NCBI GenBank assembly: GCA_001939145.1
Contig: LSRX01000369.1
Location: 140,112 to 204,111 of the forward strand
DNA from: Symbiodinium microadriaticum
Lineage: Eukaryota; Sar; Dinophyceae; Suessiales; Symbiodiniaceae
Direction: 5' to 3'
DNA: 64,000 bases
Every line of letters begins with the position of its first letter. Position 1 is the stretch's first letter. The notes beneath the pieces were generated by a model that saw only the letters and a program-made list of their open reading frames with translations, ran no database searches and was not told the origin of the DNA. Made by a program: the position numbers and the translations under genes. Below are positions 52,573-61,932 of this stretch, one piece after another.

Positions 52573-53295
52573 TCTACCAACCTCTCCCGTATGACCCGCC
52601 TACGGACGGCTGCGCCCCCTTGGAGAAGAAGTACACCGACCGTTGTGGCCACCACCAGGTCGGCTTGAGCCAGGAGTACTGGTGGATCGACCGGGACCCA
52701 GAGAACCCAATACCCCTTTATTAAGGAATATACCTTAAATTAATAGGGGGCTTAATATTATGATTGAAGGTATATTCCTTAATTCAGGGGTATTGGGTTC
52801 TCTGGGGATGAGGCAATGGTCCGGGAAATCACGAGGCAGCAGGAGATGCACTGCCGGCCCAGCTGCAAACGCAACCCTGAGCTACAGGCTTCGTGTACAG
52901 CTTCTGATGTCAAAGAGGCGTTTTACTCAAGTTGGAAAGCTATCGAGCGCAATTCGACCCACCGTAGAATGACTGCTCGTGGTTTTCGGGCTTTTCCTGC
53001 GGCGAATGAACGTCTCTTCGCTCGTCCTCCAAAGGCCAAAGCAGCTGAGGCGCCGAAGGCCGATCTGACGTCCTCCAGTATTCATCAGACCAGTGGCGCA
53101 ATGCGCCTCAGCTTGTCATCTCACAGAAGTGGCAAACCGCACTTCACATGTCATCGGGCGCCATGCCAACTCATCCAACGAAATCCCCACGAACCCTCAA
53201 CACAGCACGTGCGGTGCGAGGGGGAGGCGAGCTGTGCGCATGAAAGTCCCAGCGTGCAGTACCTCCATCTCTCCCCGTTATACAAATCTATATAA
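52573..53295 (+). CDS. Hypothetical gene split by MITE-D
   Basis: Exon 52573-52700 reads YQPLPYDPPTDGCAPLEKKY then TDRCGHHQVGLSQEYWWIDR and D-P. Exon 52813-53295 begins AG|GCA and reads AMVREITRQQEMHCRPSCKR, then a basic, Ser/Arg/Pro-rich tail to TAA. The two are separated only by a family D element. With a GA donor (CCA|GAGAAC) and AG|G acceptor the join is in phase (WWIDRDPAMVREI). GGGAC/GGGAT on the two sides is probably the target duplication. Cys/His residues in the first part could bind metal. No family recognised. Confidence 0.55.
52697..52806. mobile_element. MITE family D acting as an intron
   Basis: CAGAGAACCCAATACCCCTT at the left and AGGGGTATTGGGTTCTCTG at the right, with a TTAATATTA centre. 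It lies between two in-phase coding parts. Confidence 0.85.
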
Positions 53296-53542
53296 ATCTC
53301 TAAAGAAAAAGCTTCATCAAATTTCTGTACGCTCGTTTTCCAGATGTTCAATGCTCCTTGAAGCATAGAACAAGCCTTCCGTAAACCCTAAACCTGATCC
53401 CTAAAGCCCGAACCCTAAACCCTAAAACCCTAAAACCTAAACCCTAAAACCCTAAAGCCTAAGCCCAAACCCAAAATCCTAAAACCTAAACCCTAAACCC
53501 TAAACCCTACAGCCCCAAACCCTTAAACCCTAAACCCCTAGG

Positions 53543-53598
53543 CCGCAGCTTCGAGCAGCGGCCAGCTCGTCTCCGACGGCGCCGAAGGATATCCGAGG
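53543..53598 (+). CDS. Hypothetical exon
   Basis: After CTAG|GCC it reads AAASSSGQLVSDGAEGYPR and ends AGG|GTTTTG. Both sites are consistent. It could be an N-terminal exon of a downstream gene. Confidence 0.4.
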
Positions 53599-54252
53599 GT
53601 TTTGGGCTTTGGGGTTTAGGGCTTTAGGGTTTGGGGGTTTAGGGCTTTAGGGTTTGGGGGTTTAGGGCTTTAGGGTTTGGGGGTTTAGGGCTTGAGGGTT
53701 TGGGGGTTTAGGGCTTTGGGGTTTGGGAGTGTAGGGATTAAGGCTTTAGGGTTTTAGGGTTTAGGGTTTTGGGTTTCAGTGGGTTTTGGGATTAAGGTTT
53801 AGGGTTAGGGGTTAGGGTTTAGGGTTTTGGGATCAGCAGCTCCGGTCCGTGAAGTATTATCATAAAGTGTTACACTTTTGATATAACACCCACCCACCCA
53901 AAGGATCCCATAGCATCAAGAGAACAAAAACAGGTTTAGGGTTTAGAGTTTAGGGTTTAGGGTTTAGGGTTTAGGGACCACACGAACAAGTTCCATAGTT
54001 TCTATGCAACTACAAACAATAGGACCAATAGGAGATGCAGCTGTTTCTTGTTGTACTCTAACTTGAAGCCATAGCTAAACCCTGAAACGAAAGAGATGTT
54101 CTTCCAAGACGTATTCGCTTCATAGCCAGATCACCAAGAAACTATTCTGGGTGGCGAGTGTTATGACTTCTTCATTCTCACACCCAAGATCCTGCCTACG
54201 ACATGCTGTCTGTATGAACAAACGAGTTGTTATGGCGTGTGGGTGTGGATAG

Positions 54253-54375
54253 GAGAGCTATGCATTTCACAAGGCCACATGCGGAAAGCTGAATCAGTCA
54301 GCTGGCGATACCGAGATCGCCAAGGCAAGGGCCATAGAGACAGGGTATTGCGCGTGCAAGGTTTGCAAACCTTGA
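54253..54375 (+). CDS. HxxxC/CxxC zinc-binding C-terminal module
   Basis: After GATAG|GAG it reads ESYAFHKATCGKLNQSAGDT then EIAKARAIETGYCACKVCKP and TGA. The layout H-x3-C-x2-L, about 15 residues, E-x-A-x3-A-x2-x-GY-x-x-C-x2-C-KP matches the small metal-binding module found in bacteria at the C-terminus of nucleases and Ada-like proteins (AxxxGYxPCxxCxP). Zinc binding via H/C/C/C is therefore likely. The rest of the protein upstream could not be assembled. An overlapping frame (54237-54506) is open but less specific. Confidence 0.55.
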   Translation, partial: ESYAFHKATCGKLNQSAGDTEIAKARAIETGYCACKVCKP

Positions 54376-54629
54376 ACTGTGCAGGGCGACATGTTCTTGT
54401 GATGCCAAGCACTTGCGTCTTCGTTCTTATAAAGCTCATGAGGCACATGGGATGCCTTGTACATAGTCGGTCATCTGCCCCTCGGGCGCGGTTGATCGAC
54501 GGATGACGCTTGTACGTAACAATCCAAGGAGTTTAGTTTGAAAGAACCGAAGGCGAACCGAGCTGGCGGCAAGATTACGCTACAGGGGCCTAAACCCTGA
54601 ACCAAGTGCCTAAACCCTCATCGCCATAT

Positions 54630-54790
54630 TCAACGAAGGGCTCCTTCATTGAATTTAGCCACTTCTTCGTCGAATTTGGCCCGAGAAGAAATCAAATTCA
54701 ACGAAGAGAAACCTATGTTTTCGTATAGACTTACAAGTATCATAACCCCAGTTAGGATCCCTGTTAGGGTACTTATAAGTCTACCATCAG
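54630..54790. repeat. TTCAACGAAG palindromes and a MITE-B core
   Basis: ATTCAACGAAGGG, CCTTCATTGAATTT, TCTTCGTCGAATTTGG and AAATTCAACGAAGAG alternate direct and inverted over 80 bp. From 54725 a bare MITE-B core (GACTTACAAGTATCATAACC to ACTTATAAGTCTACC) follows without its ends. Confidence 0.7.
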
Positions 54791-55076
54791 GGATATGGTA
54801 ACGGTGTTTTAGAAGGGTCTTGTATGCTGATATAAGGTCCGTTATAACGATTGTATGCGGGTCATGTAAGGTTTTGTAAGTGAGGTTTTTTGTTCAAGCT
54901 TTCATGCGGGCTTGCAAGGGCTCTGCAAGGTTTCTTTAGGGCTTTGTCAGGTCTCACGAAATCCTAAACCTTTAAGCCCCAAAGCCCCCAAACCCCAAAT
55001 CCCTAAACCCTAAACCCCTAAACCCCAAAACCCCAAACCCCAAAACCCAAAACCATAAAGCCCTGAACCCTTTGAA

Positions 55077-55200
55077 GCCAGAGAGCCTGATACCCCTGAG
55101 TTAAGAAGTATTCCCTAAATCATAATAGTAAGGCCCCTATAATTTAACACCCCTATAATTCAAAATCTATTCCTTATCTAAGGGGCATTGGGCTCTCTTG
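55077..55200. mobile_element. MITE family D
   Basis: CAGAGAGCCTGATACCCCTGA at the left, TAAGGGGCATTGGGCTCTCT at the right. Confidence 0.8.
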
Positions 55201-55346
55201 GGAACAATTTGAAGCCCCAAAGCCCCAAAACCCCAAATCCCTAAATCCTTAACCCCTAAACCCCAAAACCCAAAACCCCCAAACCCCAAGACCCAAAACC
55301 GCAGAACCCTGAACCCTTTCAAGCCTTCTTTAAAGCCCGGCCGCAG

Positions 55347-58300
55347 GAGCGAAGAGGAGCCCGGGGAGCAGGGCTAAGCAGGAGGCCGGCTTAGGGTTTC
55401 GGGTTTAGGGGGTTTGGGGTTTAGGGGGTTTGGGGTTTTAGGGTTTCGGGTTTTCGGGTTTAGGGTTTCTTTCGGGTTTTAGGGTTTAGGGTTTCGGGTT
55501 TAGGGCTTCGGGTGTAGGGCTTAGGGTTTGGGGTTTTAGGGCTTGGGGTTTAGGGGGGTTCGGGTTTTAGGGTTTGGGGTTTAGGGGGTTTCGGGTTTAG
55601 GGCTTAGGGCTTCGGGTTTTAGGGTTTGGGGTTTAGGGTTTAGGGCTTAGGGTTTGGGGTTTCGGGTTTTAGGGTTGAGGGTTTAGGGTTTAGGGTTTAG
55701 AACCCCATCGCCGGAAAGGTTCCTTTGAGGGATTCCTTTATAAAGGTGATATAGGATTGTTTTAAAGGTTTATAGGTCTTCTAGGGACGAGATGCGTTTG
55801 GTTAAAGGTTGAGGGTTTGAGGGTTGAGGGAGGAGGGTTTATTTTAAGCCCCTCAGCTCTAAACCGGATTTAGGATAGGGTTGTCCCCCTAAACCCTAAA
55901 CCCTCAACCCTAAACCGTGCAGGTTCGCTTCTACCAAGCCAGCACTGAGCTGCTGGTGCCGAAGGCCCTCCGTTCCGACTCCTTCAACTTCTAGGACCCG
56001 GAGTAGGCCCTTATTCCCTTTTTTTAGGGTTCAGGTTCCCTTATAAAGTCCTTTAAACCAGAAAGGGCACCCTTTTTATTCCTAGGTTTCTCTTGGGTCT
56101 AGACTTACTTATCATTACTTGTCATCGCCTATCTTCGTTTGCTATCATTTTATTGCTGAGCATTACTTATATCACTTGCTGTTGCGAACTAGTACTTGTT
56201 GTTACTTAGAATTACTTTTCGTTACTCAGTCTTGCTTACCACTACTCAGTTTTACGTGTCACTACTTGTTATCACGTAGTATGACGTCTCATTACGTAGC
56301 ATTACGTATTTTTACGTGGTACTACTTACTGCTACTTGTAACTATTTGCAAGATACTTTGCCATGGCATTGCTATGTAGCTGTCAGGCATGGTGGGCGGA
56401 AGCTTGAGTCATAAGCCCGCAACCCTAAACCCCACTGTCACTTGGGTTTGAGGCTGCGGCGTGGAGGGTGTGTGATCCATCCCTGACCCAAGCCCTGGTT
56501 GCAAGACCGGGGGGAATTAAGAAGCTAGATTTACTAAGGATTACAAGCACCCTAGTTGGGGATGCCTGAGGAACGCCCTTTCCGAGATTAGAAAGGCACG
56601 TTGAAGCCTTAAACCATTATTCCCCTAGACACCCGAAGAACAACGAGCTTAGATAGATGGTGAACTCGAGCCTGTAATGCCAAAGAGTAAACCCCAGACC
56701 CCTTGTACCGGGCGAATACATGTTCACAAAAGTCGTTTCCACGAAAAGGACCGTTTCTAGAGCCTCGAAAGAACCTTACCACCTAAACCCTGAACCCCGT
56801 ATGCCGTGCGATCGAGTCCTGCCCCAAACCCTAAACCGTTTAGAACCCTTGAACCCTAAACCCTAAACCCCGTTAACCCTAAACCCCTAAACCCTAAACC
56901 CCTAAACCCTAAACCCTAGAACCCTTGAACCTACACCTCAAGCTTGGAGCCCGCAGACGAACTTTCAGCGACTGGTCCGAGAGATCTGTGGCAAGCTGGG
57001 ACGCTCTTCTGCATTTTAGGGCTTAGGGGTTTAGCGTTCCGGGCTTACTGCTTAGGTTATACGGCCTCAAGAAGCTCTGTATGTCGTTTCTACAAGGGTT
57101 TCAAAGCAAGTTGAGGGGCTTTTGCAGGATGTCCGTTTCTGGATCTCAGGGTCGCTTCTAGTAGGAGCTTCCGTAGTGTTCGATCAGGTTAAAGGGTCTT
57201 TATGCGGGGCTTGGGGTTGTAGGGTTTAGTGCGGGTATATGGTAATAGTTTTTGCGGTTCAGGGCTTAGGGTTGTTTCAGGGGGTTCCTGCACGATGTTT
57301 GGTGCGGTTCTGCAGGGTTTAATAGGACACGAGGTCGACTTCGCTAATGTCTAAGTTGAGAGCACACTAGACCAGTAGACCATAGATCACATCGACAGCC
57401 GTTAGCCAGTATTTCCATAAATCCTCAAAACCCAAGTTCAGCCCCAAGTGAAACCCCAAAGATCCTGCCATCCGACGCCATGAAGAAGCCCCAACCCCTA
57501 AGCGCTAAACCCTAGAAGCATCGCAGTTGCAATAGCTTCAAGCACGAGCCTACAGCGGCTAGAGGCAGAAGTTGCAAGAGCGATAGATCGATGGAGTGAC
57601 AGCTAGTTTTGCGGTGTAGGGTTTACCCATAGGCCCCTAAGTAGTTCCTTTTTATGGTTTATATTTGGAATCTTATAAGGTAATCCCCAAAAGGAACTAC
57701 TTAGGAGCCTATGGGTAGGGTTTAGGTTGCAGTGACTGTCTGCTGCTTCAGCCTTCCCTGGCACCTGCCCCGCTGCATTCCAATCCTTTCTGCGAGGGGC
57801 CCTTGCCCGCTCCTTTGCACGACCGCATGAAGGGGCTGCCGCAAGCTTTCGTGGCTGGTGTTCCGAGGATCGGGATCGTGAACTCGGAGGTCTTCCATCT
57901 TCGGAAGAAGATCTTACAAGCGAAAGGGTCAGTCGGCGAAGCCTTGAAGACTGCCAAATCGAGGACACAGCGCTCTGACACGCTGCATAATCCCCTGAAC
58001 ACTGTACAGTTTTGGCAGGAGTATGTGGGCAGGATCCAGAAAGGCAGATCCCCGAGTGCGTCAGCTGGCGACAAGAATAGCGCGGCTGAAGCTTTGGCAC
58101 TGATAGAGTCGGCTACTGAGCCGTTCCTGTTGCGGCAAAGCCATGAAAACAACGGAGCGGACCTTCCACCGAAGACTGTGAAGCATGTGTTTCTGGCCCA
58201 GACGCAGGCGCAGCAAGCACAGTACCGTGAAAAGCTGGAGGTGCTCAAGGCGTCCTCAGCTGGAGTTCCCGTTGTTTACAACGCTCTTCAGCATGTGACA

Positions 58301-59801
58301 GCCGAAGTGAGCCGTTGCAGCCTCCATCCACGGACAAGAACGACGACGAGGTGTCAGCTTGGAACTACTATGACAATACGCCCGCCCTTTCGATGCGCGT
58401 AACGAATTGGAGTGAAGGATCCAGGGTTTAGGGTAGCTAAGGCATCGGCGTACTGGGAATTTCAGAGCCAGTCAGCATCACCATAGTCGGAACTCTAGCC
58501 ATAGGCATAGCATTTGTGGTGCACATATCAGTACTGCTGGCAGGCAAAAGCCTGTCTGATTCCCGGAATATACACCAATCCCCACAGCGCAGCGTGCTTG
58601 AGGTGACGAAGGGTTTTAATCTTCACGAATGGTTTTACCAAGGGTGCGATCGATGTCCGCGCGGCTCAATCTGAAATGTTAGGATCACCATCGTCATCTG
58701 ACTCCGTCACGATCATCACGGCCCTGGTGGTCAAGATGACGAGAATGAATGACAGTCATGACAAAAAAGGATACTAAACCCTAAACCCTAAACCCTAAAC
58801 CGTGCAGCAGCAACAGCAAGAGTCCGACTAGAGCCACGAATCTGCGCCTCAAGCCCATTCCAAAGCACCCCACCCGGTAGCCCACTTACACCCCAGAAAC
58901 CGGTTTAGGGTTTAGGGTTTAGGAACCAGCACTCGATGTCTTGCAGAGCTTACAACCCCACTGTAAGCCCGACACTGGAACCGTTATCTTGGTGCAATGA
59001 CCCGAAGAGCCCATGCGCCCGAGGTCCCTATCGGTTCGAAGTGCAGGCGCGAATTAGGTTTGGTTTTTGCGGCGGTTTAGATCGGCTGGGCTGAGAAAGG
59101 GTTGATAGTCCTTTGCTACTGGCAGTTTACATTCCGGATTCAGAACGACTCAGAACCGGAGTCAAGAAGTTAATTGATTACGCGTCCAGCCAATCACGAC
59201 CGCTGTCGAGGCATATGAAGCTAGTGCTGTACATTTCTGCCCATGAGCTTCCGAGTAAGTTCTACTGTTCTCATCACCTGAAAAGACCCTACATGCAATC
59301 TGCGCAACAACTGCTTGGCTGGAACCAAAAGCCGTAACACCTCAAACTACACACCCTGCAATTTAAATACTAAACCATATTCTCTACCCGCGATTTCCAG
59401 AAAACCTAGTCACGAAAAACACGTAGATTCCGACATAGGTCCTCGGCCCTAGCCCTTGCGTCCTGAACCGCTCCAAGCCGCGACGATGTTTGACCACCTC
59501 TGCACGGTAAAAGCATTCGCCCCCTATACCCTCAACTTTAATCCCTAATTAAGCCCTAATCCCTAAGCGTCCCTAAGCCCTACGCCCTAATCCTTAAACA
59601 TCCCAAACCCCCCTCCCCAATCGGCTAGAAATCCATCGGGGCCTCCAACCTGACCTGTGAGGCGCTTCTGGCGCTGCAGGAGGCGGCAGAGGTTCGGTAT
59701 GTCTAGGGTTAGGGTTCAAGGTTTCGGGTTTAGGGTTCGGGGTTTCGGGGGTTAGGGTAGTAGAGTAGCCTTAAACTTTCTTGGGGTACAATCACTATAT
59801 C

Positions 59802-59832
<31 letters not shown>

Positions 59833-61521
59833 ATATTCCCAAAAGTTAACCCTTAGTTCCACTCGGATACTGGGCAGGTCGGTGAATGTGTTCTTGGTCC
59901 TGGCTTGTTTATTCTTTCTATGCTTGTGTGTAGGGCATCTGTCTCTGCGTTGCGATGTGCTTCCTTCATGCTTGGCTTCTTTACTTATGTAGTGCGCGAT
60001 GCCTGAACCCCTGAAACCCTGAACTGTGGGATTCCTCAACGACTAACTCCTAACTCCACAAAAGCTTGCAGACGTGAGCCCCCGGGCACAGAAACCCGAA
60101 AGCCCGAACCCCCCCAAGCCAAACCTGCGGTGTAAATCTGTAAGCGCATAAACCATCAACCATACTGCTGATGGACAAAGTCTTCGTTATCCATAGCAAG
60201 GTATACGCCATGATTTACACAACTTAGGGTATTCAAGCAAACGCAGGATTTCGTCCACCAGCGTCAGCGCGTTGCCCTATTTTTGGAATTAAACAGTTTC
60301 CGGATATGGATAAGATTTAGCGTTTCTGGGATTTGGGGATGAGGGTTGGAGCTTTTGTTGCTAGAGGCACAGAATCGGGTTCAGGGCCTGAGGTTCAGGG
60401 TATTTGGCTTCAAGTGTTGTCTGTTTGCATGCCGGGGATTGACCTCCAGAACCCAGCACGAAATCCGAAACAGTGAAAAGCGAGAATGCAACATGACCGA
60501 AGCTTTAACTCTCCCCGAAGCCTGAATGTCAGACGCCCCTGGGGCCCCATACTCGAGGGTTTAGGGTCCAGGGTTGATTGGAAATCGTTTTAAACTCATA
60601 GCCAGAAATGAGCTAAAACGTAATTCCCTGGTGGCAGGGCAAAGGTTTCGGGATTACAAGCACCATGTTTGGAGGATAGCCTGCCTACAACCCAAACCCT
60701 AAACCCTAAACCTCAACTTCAACCTGCTCTCTAATGCACTGACCCTTTAAGTGTAGATCGTTAAACCTAAACCTTAGAAGCCTTAAACCGGAAATTAAGC
60801 CTTATAACCCTAAAATGTTCGTGCAGACGTTCCTCACGGGGCTCATGGAGGATGCGAGCCTTTTCTGCCTCCATGGACGCGCGGGCCCCAGCTGAGGCGT
60901 TGGGCTTGAGCTGAACCGGTTGTCGTTCTGAAGGATTTACTTGGAAATTCAGGGTTGTGTTTGTGGGCTGTGTATGTATTTACAACCCAACTATAACCTG
61001 GCCACATACCTGTGCTTAGAGTATTCTTGTTCGGGTGACAGGGATAGTGAAGTTGTACGTATCCTGGACCTCCTAGTAGGACTGAGGGTTTAGAGGTGAA
61101 GCCTGGAACCTCAACCCTCAGAACCCAAGGTGACTCTTGGAACTTTGAGTGCTACAGTCTCTAAAGCCTCCGCGCTCGCATTCCTCCGGCGGGCTTGGAC
61201 TTTTTGGTGGCAGTTCCAGTACCCACGATACAGATCGCTTAGGGACTCCCCAAACAAATGCGGTCTTCAACAGCTCTCATTGCTTCCCATCTGAAGTCCT
61301 CAACTGACCTCAAGGCCCTGCACCCAAGACCCCTCAACCCTCGACACCGAAGCCCAAATCCCTCAGGTCGTGTTACGGTGATGCAGCGGGATTTGCAGTT
61401 GCCGAGGCCTCAGAGAGGACGTCTGTGCCTTTTAGAAAGGTGTAAGAAGGTCGATGGTTTCAGTTTTGATTGGGGGTGTTTGTTCTCTAAGGCTTTGAGA
61501 TACAGGATTCTATACTTGTGA
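55347..61521 (+). CDS. Divergent histone H3 (CENP-A/CenH3-like candidate)
   Basis: Six exons join in phase into an H3 histone fold. 55347-55384: AKRSPGSRAKQE (H3 RPGTVALRE). 55923-55964: VRFYQASTELLVPK (H3 IRRYQKSTELLIRK, alpha-N). 56957-57010: TNFQRLVREICGKLGRSS (H3 PFQRLVREI, alpha-1). 59662-59691: ALLALQEAAE (alpha-2). 60827-60878: TFLTGLMEDASLFCLHG (H3 YLVGLFEDTNLCAIHA). 61367 on: RVTVMQRDLQLPRPQRG (H3 RVTIMPKDIQLARRIRG, loop 2/alpha-3). Donors are GC, GC, GC, GT and GC; acceptors are AG. REIC, ALLALQEAAE and LH-x-RVT resemble CENP-A more than canonical H3, but loop 1 is five residues shorter than in H3, whereas CENP-A loop 1 is longer. No N-tail with ARTKQ was found. The last exon stays open 27 residues beyond RG. 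Role if functional: nucleosome core, perhaps centromeric. A divergent non-centromeric variant or pseudogene is possible. Confidence 0.75.
55923..55964 (+). CDS. H3-like exon, alpha-N helix
   Basis: GTGCAG|GTT ... AAG|GCCCTC. VRFYQASTELLVPK keeps YQxSTELL at the exact H3 spacing. Without splicing, the frame runs to TAG at 55992. Confidence 0.8.
56101..56355. repeat. Degenerate ACTTRYY array
   Basis: CATTACTT, CACTACTT, TTACGTA and CATTACGT variants recur about every 10-20 bp over 250 bp with drift from ACTT to ACGT along the array. The Leu/Tyr/Cys/Thr-rich ORF across it is an artefact. It lies in the intron after the alpha-N exon of the H3-like gene. Confidence 0.7.
56957..57010 (+). CDS. H3-like exon, alpha-1 helix
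   Basis: CCGCAG|ACG ... TCT|GCATTT. NFQRLVREIC contains the eight-residue FQRLVREI shared with most H3 proteins, followed by Cys as in vertebrate CENP-A. Confidence 0.85.
57516..58431 (+). CDS. Hypothetical gene split by MITE-G, with a late frameshift
   Basis: Exon 57516-57595 reads SIAVAIASSTSLQRLEAEVA then RAIDRW. After the element, from 57732, SDCLLLQPSLAPAPLHSNPF continues into a 220-codon frame (GLPQAFVAGVPRIGIVNSEV ... KTVKHVFLAQTQAQQAQYRE). The join is at AGTGAC, present on both sides. Near 58305 the frame changes: the old frame becomes Arg/Thr-rich to 58402, while a +1 frame gives EPLQPPSTDKNDDEVSAWNY then YDNTPALSMRVTNWSEGS to 58431. An indel, or an intron starting GAA|GTGAGC, is likely. 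No family recognised. It lies inside an intron of the H3-like gene. Confidence 0.6.
57615..57724. mobile_element. Inverted-repeat element, family G
   Basis: TACCCATAGGCCCCTAAGTA at the left and its inverse TACTTAGGAGCCTATGGGTA at the right, AT-rich centre. Single copy here, flanked by AGTGAC direct repeats at a greater distance. Confidence 0.85.
58442..58674 (+). CDS. Hypothetical membrane-spanning exon
   Basis: After TAAG|GC it reads IGVLGISEPVSITIVGTLAI then GIAFVVHISVLLAGKSLSDS, one clear hydrophobic helix, followed by SVLEVTKGFNLHEWFYQGCD and RCPRGSI, then TGA. It lies 11 bp after the previous ORF and is probably its C-terminal exon (GA donor at AGTGAAG|GATCC would be in phase). Confidence 0.5.
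58808..58912 (+). CDS. Hypothetical Pro-rich exon
   Basis: GTGCAG|CA ... CCG|GTTTAG. Reads AATARVRLEPRICASSPFQS then TPPGSPLTPQKP. SP/TP-rich, disordered-like. Confidence 0.4.
58947..59094 (+). CDS. Hypothetical exon
   Basis: After TTGCAG: AYNPTVSPTLEPLSWCNDPK then SPCARGPYRFEVQARIRFGF, then TGA. Two Cys in a WCNDPKSPC loop. Unassigned. Confidence 0.4.
59113..59337 (+). CDS. Hypothetical 74-codon ORF
   Basis: YIPDSERLRTGVKKLIDYAS then SQSRPLSRHMKLVLYISAHE and LPSKFYCSHHLKRPYMQSAQ, ending TAA. Free of repeats, with helical and aromatic segments as in a folded domain. No family recognised. Confidence 0.45.
   Translation: MLLAVYIPDSERLRTGVKKLIDYASSQSRPLSRHMKLVLYISAHELPSKFYCSHHLKRPYMQSAQQLLGWNQKP
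59662..59691 (+). CDS. H3-like microexon, start of alpha-2
   Basis: GTGAG|GCG ... GAG|GTTCGG. A 30 nt exon encoding ALLALQEAAE, identical in that segment to CENP-A-type alpha-2. The codons just upstream (NLTCE) would also continue the frame if an earlier acceptor were used. Confidence 0.8.
60163..60264. mobile_element. MITE-A, diverged
   Basis: TACTGCTGATGGACAAAGTC at the left and GCAGGATTTCGTCCACCAGC at the right, with an altered middle. An old copy. Confidence 0.6.
60436..60702 (+). CDS. Two hypothetical exon islands
   Basis: 60436-60525 reads GLTSRTQHEIRNSEKRECNM then TEALTLPEA and TGA. 60601-60702 reads RNELKRNSLVAGQRFRDYKH then HVWRIACLQPKP and TAA. Both are charged and protein-like, in the intron before the H3-like alpha-2 exon. 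They are probably parts of another gene. Confidence 0.35.
60827..60878 (+). CDS. H3-like exon, alpha-2 C-terminal half
   Basis: GTGCAG|ACG ... GGAC|GCGCGG (GC donor, phase 1). TFLTGLMEDASLFCLHG aligns with H3 without gaps. Confidence 0.85.
61123..61290 (+). CDS. Hypothetical exon island
   Basis: After CCAAG|GTG the frame VTLGTLSATVSKASALAFLR then RAWTFWWQFQYPRYRSLRDS runs to TGA. Aromatic-rich. It lies between the last two H3-like exons and does not belong to the histone. Confidence 0.35.
61367..61521 (+). CDS. H3-like terminal exon, loop 2 and alpha-3
   Basis: CTCAG|GT completes Arg (GAC|GT to CGT) and gives RRVTVMQRDLQLPRPQRG. M-x-x-D-x-Q-L and the terminal RG are retained; the P of MPKD is Q. 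The frame continues to TGA at 61519, longer than the usual H3 end, so a further donor (GGAC|GTCTGT) is possible. Confidence 0.8.
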
Positions 61522-61706
61522 TTCATGAGTCAAGACGTTTCGTTCTGGCTTGCGTGATGCTTGGGGAGGCGTTTGGTCCCTCCTTGCAGCCTGAGTGGAG
61601 GAGGGTTTCGACGTCGGGGATCAGCTCATCCCATCTTAAATGCTGAGCCCTACCCCCCAACCCTAAACCCTAAACCCTAAGCCCCCAACCAAGCCGGCTA
61701 GCTCAG

Positions 61707-61779
61707 GTCACGCCGCATCCGAAGCTACAGCGACTCAGGCCGACTGGAAGTATTGGCTTCTTCGCTTCTTTCGTCACAG
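61707..61779 (+). CDS. Hypothetical exon
   Basis: CTCAG|GT ... CACAG|GTTTAG. Reads HAASEATATQADWKYWLLRF then FRH. Good sites on both sides. Confidence 0.45.
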
Positions 61780-61932
61780 GTTTAGGGTTTAGGGGTTTAG
61801 GGGTTTAGGGGTTTAGGGGTTTAGGGTTTAGGGGTTTAGGGGTTTAGGGGTTTAGGGGTTTAGGGTTTATGCTTTCGGCTGATGCGATTTTTCATTCACT
61901 TGGGTCTTGGACCCTATGCTAGACTTTAGGAG

